Shown here: positions 34,450 to 43,167 of the stretch, in pieces
Position numbering within the stretch: the first letter of the stretch is position 1
Layout of the letters: each line of letters opens with the position of its first letter
Assembly: GCA_024226935.1 (NCBI GenBank)
Contig: JAAELK010000120.1
Location: forward strand, 62,001 to 126,000
Reading direction: 5' to 3'
DNA from: Desulfobacteraceae bacterium
Lineage (GTDB): Bacteria; Desulfobacterota; Desulfobacteria; Desulfobacterales; Desulfobacteraceae
DNA: 64,000 nucleotides
Position numbers and translations under genes: made by a program
The notes under the pieces: model-generated
What the model saw: the letters and a program-made list of their open reading frames with translations, nothing else
What the model was told of the DNA's origin: nothing
Databases searched by the model: none

Positions 34450-36195
34450 ATGAATGAAAAAAATGATATTCAGGGGCCGGACCCCAAAAAAATCGAAAAA
34501 GAGCTGGGAGAATTTTTAAACAAAAAATTTGGTGAAAATGTCAAAATCATTTCTCCTTCCATCCAACCCCAGCAAGAAGCCATAAGCGGCAAGACACCAT
34601 CCAAAGGTAAAAAAGAGCTGGTCGATTTCAATATAAAACCCAGCGAACTTATTACCTATTTAGATCAATATGTGGTCAGGCAGGAAAAAGCAAAATCTGT
34701 CTTATCCACCAAAATCTGCACCCATTTTAACCGCATCAGGCATCAGGAAACATCCGGGGATGAAATTTTTAAAATCACCGGCAATATAAAAGCCAATATT
34801 TTGATGATGGGACCGACAGGAATCGGAAAGACCTATCTGATCAAACTGATTGCTAAAAAATTAGGGGTTCCCTTTGTAAAAGCCGATGCCACCAAATTTT
34901 CCGAAACCGGGTATGTGGGTGGAGATGTGGAAGATCTTATCCGTGATCTTGTCAAGGAAGCCGACGACAATATCGACCTTGCCGAGTGTGGAATCATTTA
35001 TATTGATGAAATCGATAAAATTGCAGCCAGCCCCAATGTCATGGGGGCTCAAGTCTCTAGAACCGGCGTGCAAAGAGCCCTTTTAAAACCCATGGAAGAA
35101 ACCGAAGTGGATCTTAAAGTCCCCCATGATCCGGTTTCCATGATGCAAGAACTTGAATCCTTTCAAAGAACCGGAAAAAGAAACCAACGTAGAGTCAACA
35201 CGGCCAACATCCTTTTTATTTTAAGCGGTGCCTTCTCAGGCCTCACCGATGTAATCAAAAAACGCATGAACAAACAAAATATCGGTTTTGGTTCCCAGCT
35301 TGCTGAACCCAAAAACGAGATTGAACTCTTAAAGCAGGCCCAGGCAGAAGATCTGGTAGAATACGGGTTCGAATCTGAATTTATTGGAAGAATTCCAGTA
35401 AGATGTGTCCTTGATACCTTAAGTGAAGCAGACCTTTATGCCATCCTTAAAATGCCCAATAACCCTGTCATTTTAAGTAAAAAACTCGATTTTGCAGCCT
35501 ATGGTATTGATATCATGTTCACCGACACGGCCTTAAAAATTCTTGCCCGGAGGGCTGCTTTTGAAAACACCGGAGCCAGAGGGCTTGTCAGTGTAGTAGA
35601 AGAATCCTTACTCACCTTTGAAGAAAAACTGCCCTCAAGCATGATTTCAAAATTTACAGTGACCCCAAAAGTCCTGGATGATCCAGTTACTCGACTTAAA
35701 GATTTGATCTCAAGCAACAATTATAAAGAGCTAGAACAAGAACACACCCGGGCCACAAATGATTATAAAAAATATATTACCAAATATATCAGAGAAAACT
35801 GGAAAGCCTTTTCCATACGCCATGGACTAACCCTTTCTCAAATTCGTTGCAAGATGGTTGCCCAATATTATACGGGCAATATCATGGAAGTTGAAGATGC
35901 CGTCAAGCAAATCAAACGCTTCCATGACTCGGTAAAAGAAATTGAAGTAGAGGTATCCAAAAGCTACGATTTAAACATTGTTTTTGAAGAAGATGCCATC
36001 GATTTTATAATTCAGCAATTTATTGATCATAATGCAACCAGTGAAGAAATTTTATCAAAATTATATGAAGATTTTTATGACGGGTTTAATCTGATCCGGG
36101 AAAAAACAAACAAAAACAGGTTTTTTCTCTCTAAATCAGCTCTCCTAGACCATGAAACTTACCTTAACGACCTTATCAGGAAAGAAATAAGATGA
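34450..36195 (+). CDS. ClpX-like AAA+ unfoldase without the zinc-binding N-domain
   Basis: 581 residues from the ATG at 34450 (a TTG at 34414 would overlap the previous gene). Walker A GPTGIGKT (121-128), pore loop GYVG (154-157), Walker B IIYIDE (182-187), sensor-2 GARG (375-378) and the ClpP-contact tripeptide IGF (278-280) are conserved with ClpX. Instead of the Cys4 zinc domain there is a short acidic/lysine N-terminus. After the AAA+ core comes about 150 extra residues (430-581) of helical sequence with no family I recognise. It could feed a ClpP with a different set of substrates. It overlaps ahbC by four bases, linking it to haem synthesis genes. Confidence 0.85.
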   Translation: MNEKNDIQGPDPKKIEKELGEFLNKKFGENVKIISPSIQPQQEAISGKTPSKGKKELVDFNIKPSELITYLDQYVVRQEKAKSVLSTKICTHFNRIRHQETSGDEIFKITGNIKANILMMGPTGIGKTYLIKLIAKKLGVPFVKADATKFSETGYVGGDVEDLIRDLVKEADDNIDLAECGIIYIDEIDKIAASPNVMGAQVSRTGVQRALLKPMEETEVDLKVPHDPVSMMQELESFQRTGKRNQRRVNTANILFILSGAFSGLTDVIKKRMNKQNIGFGSQLAEPKNEIELLKQAQAEDLVEYGFESEFIGRIPVRCVLDTLSEADLYAILKMPNNPVILSKKLDFAAYGIDIMFTDTALKILARRAAFENTGARGLVSVVEESLLTFEEKLPSSMISKFTVTPKVLDDPVTRLKDLISSNNYKELEQEHTRATNDYKKYITKYIRENWKAFSIRHGLTLSQIRCKMVAQYYTGNIMEVEDAVKQIKRFHDSVKEIEVEVSKSYDLNIVFEEDAIDFIIQQFIDHNATSEEILSKLYEDFYDGFNLIREKTNKNRFFLSKSALLDHETYLNDLIRKEIR

Positions 36196-37376
36196 TTGGA
36201 ATTTCAAAGCTTTATTGTGCAACTGTTGAACCGTCCGATACCCTGAGATACTCAAGAGATTCCGGACAACTGCCCTCCCATCTTCTGCAGTTTTCAAAGG
36301 ATAAAAAACCAGTAGTAGTCTGGAACATGACCAGAAGATGTAATTTAAAATGTGTCCATTGTTATGCCAGAAGTGAAGATATTTCCTATGACAATGAGTT
36401 GAACCACGAACAATGCATCTCAATGATTGATGATCTTGCAAAATTTGGAGTGCCGGTCCTCCTTTTTTCCGGAGGGGAACCCCTCGTCCATCCAAGACTT
36501 CTGGAATATGCAAACTATGCAGTCAGCAAAGGGATGAGAGCTGTCATTTCAACAAACGGAACCCTGATCACAAAAGAAAAAGCAAAAGCATTGAAGGAGA
36601 TCGGTCTTTCCTATGTGGGGATCAGCCTGGATGGTCTTGAGGCAACCCATGACAAGTTCAGAGGTGTCACAGGATCATTTAAACGTGCCATGGAAGCCAT
36701 TGACAACTGCCAGGAAGCCGGCATAAAAGTGGGGGTGAGGTTCACCATCAACAAACAAAATGTCCAGGATATCCCTGGTATTTTTGACCTTCTTGAAGAT
36801 AAAAATATACCCAGGGCCTGTTTTTATCATCTGGTCTACTCGGGAAGAGGCTCTGAAATTGCCAAGGAAGATCTCTCCCACGAAGAAACCCGTAAGGTAT
36901 TGGACCTGATCATGGACAGAACCCGGGATCTCCACAACCGAAACCATCCCAAGGAAATACTTACCGTGGACAACCATGCCGACGGTCCCTATTTGTACCA
37001 GCGCCTCCAGAAAGAAAACCCGGAACGGGCTGCTCAAGTTTTGGAACTGCTTGAAATGAATGAAGGCAACAATTCGGGACGGGGCATCGGCTGTATCTCC
37101 TGGGACGGCCAGGTCCACCCGGATCAGTTCTGGCGTGAAAAAACCCTGGGAAATATCAAAGACCAACCCTTTTCTAAAATCTGGGTAGATCCTGAAAACA
37201 AATTTTTAATGCAGATGAAAGAAAAGAAAAAACATGTCAAGGGCAGATGTGCCCAGTGTAAATGGCTTGATATCTGTGCTGGCAATTTCAGGGCAAGGGC
37301 GGAATCGGTTGCCGATGACCCATGGGATTCAGATCCTGCATGCTATCTGACAGACGATGAGATAAAAAAAGACTAA
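36192..37376 (+). CDS. ahbC: 12,18-didecarboxysiroheme deacetylase AhbC (radical SAM)
   Basis: 394 residues. Radical SAM [4Fe-4S] Cys50, Cys54, Cys57 in TRRCNLKCVHCYA, the SAM-binding SGGEPL motif, and a SPASM-like cysteine cluster near the end (CAQCKWLDICAGNFRARAE). AhbC removes acetate side chains of didecarboxysiroheme to give Fe-coproporphyrin III. The assignment rests on the layout ahbC-hemB-ahbD, the same as around the Desulfovibrio vulgaris genes. The ahbA/ahbB decarboxylase genes are not in the window. Confidence 0.87.
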   Translation: MIGISKLYCATVEPSDTLRYSRDSGQLPSHLLQFSKDKKPVVVWNMTRRCNLKCVHCYARSEDISYDNELNHEQCISMIDDLAKFGVPVLLFSGGEPLVHPRLLEYANYAVSKGMRAVISTNGTLITKEKAKALKEIGLSYVGISLDGLEATHDKFRGVTGSFKRAMEAIDNCQEAGIKVGVRFTINKQNVQDIPGIFDLLEDKNIPRACFYHLVYSGRGSEIAKEDLSHEETRKVLDLIMDRTRDLHNRNHPKEILTVDNHADGPYLYQRLQKENPERAAQVLELLEMNEGNNSGRGIGCISWDGQVHPDQFWREKTLGNIKDQPFSKIWVDPENKFLMQMKEKKKHVKGRCAQCKWLDICAGNFRARAESVADDPWDSDPACYLTDDEIKKD

Positions 37377-37396
37377 ATCAAAAAGGAGAAAAAATA

Positions 37397-38371
37397 ATGC
37401 TCTTTCCAGATTCCAGGGGCAGACGGTTGCGGGCAAACCCCAATTTTAGACGGATGATCCGGGAAACCAAAATATCCCGGGATGATTTAATCCTGCCTTT
37501 GTTTGCTATTGAAGGCAAATCTGTTAAAAAACCCATTGAATCCATGCCGGGTCAGTTTCAGCTGTCCTGTGATAATATTGTTAAAACAGCTCAACAGGCC
37601 CAGGAAGCAGGCGTACCTGCCATTATACTTTTTGGTGTAGCCGATAAAAAAGATTCACTGGCCACAAGAGCCTATGCAAAAGATTCCATTGTCCAAAAGG
37701 CAGTTGCCGCAGTCAAGGCAAAGGTACCGGATATCACGGTAATCACCGATGTCTGTTTGTGTGCCTACACCGACCACGGCCATTGCGGCGTTATGGACAA
37801 AGGGATCATTGACAATGATGCCTCTCTTGATCTTCTAGCTAAAACTGCTCTTTCCCACGTGGAAGCAGGAGCTGATATGGTAGCCCCCTCCGATATGATG
37901 GACGGACGGGTGGCTGAAATCCGCCAGACCCTGGATGAAGAAAATTTTTCCCACATTCCCATCATGTCCTATGCTGTAAAGTATTCCTCTGCCTTTTATG
38001 GTCCCTTCCGGGAAGCAGCCGATTGCGCCCCCCAGTTCGGAGATCGAAAGACCTACCAGATGGATCCTGGCAATGCCCTAGAAGCCATCAGGGAAGCCAC
38101 CATGGATATTGAAGAAGGGGCCGACATCATCATGGTAAAACCGGCTCTTTCCTACCTGGATATTATCTACCGACTCAAACAGGAAATTGATCTTCCCATT
38201 GCAGCCTACAACGTCAGCGGCGAATACAGCATGATGAAAGCCGGAGAAATGATGGGTTGGGTAGATGCAAAGGAGGTGATCATGGAAACCCTGATTTCAA
38301 TTAAGCGGGCCGGAGCTGATCTGATATTGACCTATTCAGCCCTTGATGTTGCAAGGGAGTTGAACGCATAA
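37397..38371 (+). CDS. hemB: Porphobilinogen synthase (delta-aminolevulinate dehydratase)
   Basis: 324 residues. The metal-binding cluster TDVCLCAYTDHGHCG (Zn type), Schiff-base lysines in SYAVKYSSAFYGPFREAA and IIMVKPALSYLD, and the C-terminal GADLILTYSALDVAREL are present. It condenses two aminolevulinate molecules to porphobilinogen, the entry to siroheme, haem and corrinoids. AAGGAG precedes the ATG. It overlaps the ahbD start by one base. Confidence 0.97.
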   Translation: MLFPDSRGRRLRANPNFRRMIRETKISRDDLILPLFAIEGKSVKKPIESMPGQFQLSCDNIVKTAQQAQEAGVPAIILFGVADKKDSLATRAYAKDSIVQKAVAAVKAKVPDITVITDVCLCAYTDHGHCGVMDKGIIDNDASLDLLAKTALSHVEAGADMVAPSDMMDGRVAEIRQTLDEENFSHIPIMSYAVKYSSAFYGPFREAADCAPQFGDRKTYQMDPGNALEAIREATMDIEEGADIIMVKPALSYLDIIYRLKQEIDLPIAAYNVSGEYSMMKAGEMMGWVDAKEVIMETLISIKRAGADLILTYSALDVARELNA

Positions 38372-39498
38372 TGAATCATCCCCATTCACACGGCAAGTTA
38401 GAATACCCCCAGGGCGGGCACAGCGCAACAAAGACAACCGATAATGCCAATACCATCCGCCTGGTTGCCTGGGAAACCACCCGCAGATGTAACTTGAAAT
38501 GCAAGCATTGCAGGGCTGTTGCAGAAGATCATCCCTATGATGGTGAACTTTCCACCCAAGCCTCCTTTAAGCTTTTAGACCAGATCAGGGAAGTGGGAAC
38601 ACCCATCATCATCCTCACCGGTGGTGAACCCCTGCTCCGGGAGGATATCTTCGATATAGCCGCCCATGGAACTAAGATTGGGTTGAAAATGGTCATGGCA
38701 CCCAATGGAACCCTGATCACCCCGGCAACAGCTGAAAAACTCAAAGCCTGCGGCATAAAACGAATCAGCGTCAGCCTGGATGGATCCACCCCCCAAACCC
38801 ATGATGATTTCAGGGGCCTTGAAAATGCCTTTAGCGATGCCATCCGGGGCATAGAAATTGCCAAGAAAGCAGGCCTGGAATTTCAAATAAACACCACCAT
38901 CACCAAAACCAATCTGGATGAAATTCCAAAGATTTTAAGCCTGGCAGAATCTTTGGGAGCTGTTGCCCACCATATTTTCCTTTTAGTACCCACGGGCCGT
39001 GGAAAATATATTGCTGATTCAACCATTGATGCAAAAGAATATGAACAAACCCTGAACTGGTTCTATGATCAACAAGATAAAGTAAACCTACAGCTCAAAG
39101 CCACCTGCGCCCCCCACTACTATAGAATTTTACGCCAGCGGGCAAAGGCGGAGGGTAAAAAAGTCACCTTTGAAACCCATGGATTGGATGCTGTTACCAG
39201 GGGTTGCCTTGCCGGTACCGGCTTTTGTTTTGTCTCCCATGTGGGCCGGGTTCAAACCTGCGGATTTTTAGACGTGACCTGCGGAGATATCACAAACCAG
39301 ACTTTCAAAGAGGTCTGGGATAATTCAACCGTATTTAATAAACTCAGAAATTTTAATAATCTTGAAAATAAATGCGGGATATGTGAATACAAAAAAGTTT
39401 GCGGCGGCTGCCGGGCCCGTGCCTATGAAGCCACAGGCAATTATCTTGATCAAGAACCCCTGTGTTCCCATCAACCACGAAAATTAACTCAAAAATAA
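38371..39498 (+). CDS. ahbD: Heme synthase AhbD (radical SAM, Fe-coproporphyrin III decarboxylase)
   Basis: 375 residues. Cys40, Cys44, Cys47 in TTRRCNLKCKHC bind the SAM cluster, and LTGGEPLL follows. A C-terminal cysteine set (CGICEYKKVCGGCRARAYE) binds a second cluster. AhbD decarboxylates the two propionates of Fe-coproporphyrin III to make haem b. It is paralogous to AhbC in this operon; the shorter N-terminus and GGCRARAYEATG tail match AhbD. Haem would supply the c-type cytochromes expected in a sulfate reducer. Confidence 0.9.
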   Translation: MNHPHSHGKLEYPQGGHSATKTTDNANTIRLVAWETTRRCNLKCKHCRAVAEDHPYDGELSTQASFKLLDQIREVGTPIIILTGGEPLLREDIFDIAAHGTKIGLKMVMAPNGTLITPATAEKLKACGIKRISVSLDGSTPQTHDDFRGLENAFSDAIRGIEIAKKAGLEFQINTTITKTNLDEIPKILSLAESLGAVAHHIFLLVPTGRGKYIADSTIDAKEYEQTLNWFYDQQDKVNLQLKATCAPHYYRILRQRAKAEGKKVTFETHGLDAVTRGCLAGTGFCFVSHVGRVQTCGFLDVTCGDITNQTFKEVWDNSTVFNKLRNFNNLENKCGICEYKKVCGGCRARAYEATGNYLDQEPLCSHQPRKLTQK

Positions 39499-39522
39499 AA
39501 CAAGCTTAATTTTATCCCCCAT

Positions 39523-39558
39523 AAAACCGGCAGGAGCCACTCCCCTGCCGGTTTTTTT
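39523..39558 (+). terminator. Intrinsic terminator after ahbD
   Basis: AAAACCGGCAGG pairs with CCTGCCGGTTTT around a short loop and runs into a T7 tract. It closes the haem operon and separates it from the Slam-like operon. Confidence 0.93.
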
Positions 39559-39617
39559 ATTCCTTTTTTTTCACCCCCCTGGTAAAATTTATCACCACTT
39601 CCTAATTGGTTTTCTTC

Positions 39618-39646
39618 TTGACAAATGCTCCGGATTTCGTGATAAA
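39618..39646 (+). promoter_or_regulatory. Sigma-70-type promoter of the Slam-like/FecR/CHASE2 operon
   Basis: A consensus TTGACA (39618-39623) is followed after 17 bases by GATAAA (39641-39646), about 55 bases before the first ATG. The spacing is ideal and no other promoter is evident after the upstream terminator. Confidence 0.6.
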
Positions 39647-39699
39647 CTTACAAAGCTGTTTCTTTATACAGATCAATTCAAATCAAGCCAGGACTTTTT

Positions 39700-41034
39700 A
39701 TGGTTAGAATCGGAACCATCATTCTGATATTCTTTTTTTGTGTTGGATTTTCAGAGATCCAGGCAACACCTGGGAATCCCATCTCCTTTGACGATTACCT
39801 GAAACAAGGAATTGACGATTTTAAATCCCAGAAATATCGTCAGGCCTATGAAGTCCTGTTAGAGGCTTTTAACCTGAATCCCGGTAATTACGAGGTCAAT
39901 TTTTACCTGGGACGTGCTGCATTTGAAATCCATAATTACGAAATGGCCGTCATGATTTACGAAAGGGCCTTGATTATAAACCCGAAAAACCTTCGAGTCA
40001 AACTTGAAATGGCAAGATCCTACCAGAAATTAGGAATGAACGATATGGCCCGAAAATACTGCAACGAGGTATTACTCACAGACCCACCCCAGGCCGTCAA
40101 ACTAAATATTGAAACGTTTTTAGCCTATATTGACCGGACCGAACAAAAACATTTTTTCCGGGGCACCCTTTCCCTGGGGGTTGACTGGAATGATAATATA
40201 TGGGCAAGTCCTACCGATGATGCTATCGCCACTATTATCGGCGAAATAACCCTGACCGGAAAATCCGCCCAGGAGACCCAGGATACTATTTTCCTGGGAA
40301 TCGGCGAACTGAATCATACCTATATATTCCCCTATTCAAATTTTGCATGGCAGAGCAACTTATCTGTATACAAAGCCATCTACAACAAAGAAAACGACCT
40401 TGACACCCTTTACCTGAACATTGAATCAGGGCCTGAATATATCAAAGGCAAAGGAATAACCGGCCTGTTATTCACGACGGAGCATCTGGATCTCGGAAAA
40501 TCAAAATATTTAACTTCCCTGGGAGTAAAAACCTTTTATAGATATATGTTCACCCCCTCTTTCGTCCTTTCTCCAAGCCTTGCCTATAAAAACAAAACCT
40601 ATGAAAAAGATTCTAAAAAAAATGCCGATAATCTGGACCTTGCCATTGATACCGCCTTTTTAACCAAAGGATTTTGGGTTGACACCACCCTGGGATATGA
40701 ACACGAAAGTGCGGCAGATAATGAACACAGCTACAATCGTTACAAACTATGCCTTGATATTAACCGGGAGCTTGGCCGTGGATTCACCGCCTTTGCCTCC
40801 TATAATTTTTTCCATACCCGGTACGACGATGCGCAATACCTGTTTAATAAAGCCAGAAAAGACAACATCCATTATCTTGGCTGCGGCCTGAAAAAAAGAC
40901 TCTGGCAATCTTCCGACCGACGCCAAAGCCTTGCCCTCACCCTTGGATATCAATATACAAACTCCCAATCTAACCTGGACTTATATCAGTACACCAGAAA
41001 TGTTGTTAATTCTTCTATGGAATACCGTTTTTAA
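39700..41034 (+). CDS. Slam-like TPR / outer-membrane beta-barrel protein
   Basis: 444 residues. A signal peptide (about 1-23) precedes TPR repeats at about 35-145 (DYLKQGIDDFKSQKYRQAYEVL, VNFYLGRAAFEIHNYEMAVMIY, LEMARSYQKLGMNDMARKYC). The rest (about 150-444) is alternating hydrophobic beta strands ending in an aromatic EYRF, the OM-barrel C-terminal signal. TPR domain plus ~14-strand barrel is the architecture of Slam (DUF560) translocons that put TbpB-like lipoproteins on the cell surface. Family membership is judged from architecture and context only. The next gene encodes a TbpB-like barrel, a fitting cargo. Confidence 0.72.
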   Translation: MVRIGTIILIFFFCVGFSEIQATPGNPISFDDYLKQGIDDFKSQKYRQAYEVLLEAFNLNPGNYEVNFYLGRAAFEIHNYEMAVMIYERALIINPKNLRVKLEMARSYQKLGMNDMARKYCNEVLLTDPPQAVKLNIETFLAYIDRTEQKHFFRGTLSLGVDWNDNIWASPTDDAIATIIGEITLTGKSAQETQDTIFLGIGELNHTYIFPYSNFAWQSNLSVYKAIYNKENDLDTLYLNIESGPEYIKGKGITGLLFTTEHLDLGKSKYLTSLGVKTFYRYMFTPSFVLSPSLAYKNKTYEKDSKKNADNLDLAIDTAFLTKGFWVDTTLGYEHESAADNEHSYNRYKLCLDINRELGRGFTAFASYNFFHTRYDDAQYLFNKARKDNIHYLGCGLKKRLWQSSDRRQSLALTLGYQYTNSQSNLDLYQYTRNVVNSSMEYRF

Positions 41035-41046
41035 TTAGGAGGAATT

Positions 41047-43140
41047 ATGAAACAGCAATTATTTAGTATCCTGGTAATGCTCTTTATAACTGCCCTTATT
41101 TTGGCAGTTTCCCCCACAATTGTTTTTTGTCTGCCCGATAATCCCATTGGAAAAGTTGTAGCCTTAAGGGGAAAAGTCATTGCAGTTCAATCTAATTCCA
41201 ACTTCAGGACCCTGGAACTGAAATCTCCTGTTTTTCTTCAGGATACCATTAAAACCACCCAGGGTAGAACCCAATTAATGTTCGACGACAACACTCTGAT
41301 CACCCTGGGCCGCAACACCGAAATGATCATAAAAGAATATCAATGGAAGGCAGGAGATCCCGATTCCGGCATTAAAACCCAGATCAGAGCCGGAAGCTTC
41401 CGGGTAATGGGAGGGGCTATCACCCGGGATGCACCAAAAAACTTTATAACCCAAACACCTGCTGCCACCATTGGCATCAGGGGCTCCATGTATGCTGGCC
41501 TTGTCCAGGGGAAATCTTTGACTCTGGTATTTCAGGGAGGAAAAAGTATCTATGTGACAAATAGGATGGGCAGGGTGGATATTGACAGGCCAGGATACGG
41601 CACCATCGTAAAAAATGCGGCAAAGGCCCCTGCAAAACCTGCAAAAATGGATAAAAAAGCCCTCCAAAAGATAGAAGGGGAGCTGGCCGTCAATGCCAAA
41701 GAGACAGAGGAAAAAACAGACCAGGAAAGTGATTCCCAAACTCAATTGGCCGATTTAGATATGGAAGGTTCAGAAGAGACCTTAGAAAATCCAGCCCCCG
41801 ACAATACCATTGACAATATTAAGATGACAGTGGCCCAGGATACCGAGGAGATCACCGATTCAGCCCAAATAGACTCCATAATTTCCGGTACCATCCCCTC
41901 CACCGGAATCTGGACCTATACTGGAACTCTCCAGGACACGACTGATGCCACGGACAAAGAAAATGTAACGGTCACCGTCAACTGGGACAATAAGCGTTTT
42001 CTTGCCATTGAAGAAGACCCCGACCATCCCGATAATGCTACCCATGGATTTGCCTTTGGAGAGGTGACCGATTCTGGTGAAATCATCAATGTCGTGGTAC
42101 TGGGCACCGACGATTATGATAATAGCGGACAGATCAGAACCATGACAGGATCTGAAACATCCGGTCAGATCTATGGTAGCGCCCAGGAATCTGCCATTAT
42201 AAACCTGGAAGGGCATGATATTGACATCCAGAACCAGACAATCCAGAAAGCCTGGTCCGATACCGTGGAAGTATCAGTGGACACCAAGGCTTCCAACTCC
42301 AACTCGGGCACAGCCACCTGGAACGGTTTTTTTACCGGAGTGGGAGAAGACATGGATGATCCAGATACTGATAGAGTCGCCTTTGCCAATGAGGATTCAT
42401 CCGATTTTAAAATGACGGTGAACAAAGATGATGGTACTTTTTCCGGCTCCATGTCAGGAGATGATTTTCTAGGGTCCACCAATCAGATAAATTCCATCAC
42501 CCTTGGAGGAGGTAAAACCAAGTCAGTTTATATATCAGATGACAAGTTGGCAGGTATCCTGGACGGAACCATTTCAAACTCATCGGGTAGTTCCAATTTA
42601 AAAACCTATGGAAATTTCATGATCTCCTCCATGGAAACCCAATTGTCCGACAACACCAATTGGGGATACTGGGAAGCCGCCTATGAAGAAGCGGGAACCG
42701 GAAAAGACTTTCATATCCACGACCCAGGGGCCTTTTGGATTGCCGGCGCACAAACCCCAGCTTCTGCTGTGCAAAGTTTAATATCATCCAATTTTTCCGC
42801 CACCTATGAAGGTGGTGCCCAGGGTGTAAAGTTTGATAGTTCCGGTCAAATGACAAGCTTGACAAACGGACAGACCAGCCTGACAATTGAGTTTGGTTCC
42901 GGCACCTACACACCCGTACATGGAACCATCAGCTTTGATGAAAAGACCCTTGATGTAGAGAGTTCAACATTAGTTAACAACCTGGGATTTTCCGGTAGCA
43001 TAACCGACGCTGAGTCAGGCTCCATGGTCAACGGGACTTTTTTTGGGGATAATGCCCAGGGGATAGGCGGTAATTTTTCCGCCACCTTCACCAACGGCGC
43101 CACCACCACCTACCAGGGGATTTTTGCAGGAGATCGTTAA
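41047..43140 (+). CDS. FecR-domain surface protein with a C-terminal TbpB-like barrel
   Basis: 697 residues with AGGAGG before the ATG. A signal peptide (about 1-31) leads to a FecR domain (about 35-190: GKVVALRGKVIAVQ, TTQGRTQLMFDDNTLITLGRN, TPAATIGIRGSMYAG). A charged linker (200-265) follows, then beta-rich repeats with many Gly/Ser/Asp residues. The last ~170 residues carry MVNGTFFGDNAQGIGGNFSA and end QGIFAGDR. That GxFYGPxAxExGG...F-G pattern is typical of TbpB-like barrels carried by Slam cargo. No lipobox is clear: the Cys in VFCLPDN is a weak candidate. FecR may signal or anchor to the cell wall. Confidence 0.75.
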   Translation: MKQQLFSILVMLFITALILAVSPTIVFCLPDNPIGKVVALRGKVIAVQSNSNFRTLELKSPVFLQDTIKTTQGRTQLMFDDNTLITLGRNTEMIIKEYQWKAGDPDSGIKTQIRAGSFRVMGGAITRDAPKNFITQTPAATIGIRGSMYAGLVQGKSLTLVFQGGKSIYVTNRMGRVDIDRPGYGTIVKNAAKAPAKPAKMDKKALQKIEGELAVNAKETEEKTDQESDSQTQLADLDMEGSEETLENPAPDNTIDNIKMTVAQDTEEITDSAQIDSIISGTIPSTGIWTYTGTLQDTTDATDKENVTVTVNWDNKRFLAIEEDPDHPDNATHGFAFGEVTDSGEIINVVVLGTDDYDNSGQIRTMTGSETSGQIYGSAQESAIINLEGHDIDIQNQTIQKAWSDTVEVSVDTKASNSNSGTATWNGFFTGVGEDMDDPDTDRVAFANEDSSDFKMTVNKDDGTFSGSMSGDDFLGSTNQINSITLGGGKTKSVYISDDKLAGILDGTISNSSGSSNLKTYGNFMISSMETQLSDNTNWGYWEAAYEEAGTGKDFHIHDPGAFWIAGAQTPASAVQSLISSNFSATYEGGAQGVKFDSSGQMTSLTNGQTSLTIEFGSGTYTPVHGTISFDEKTLDVESSTLVNNLGFSGSITDAESGSMVNGTFFGDNAQGIGGNFSATFTNGATTTYQGIFAGDR

Positions 43141-43167
43141 ACTTTACAGGATACAGATAAAAACTAA

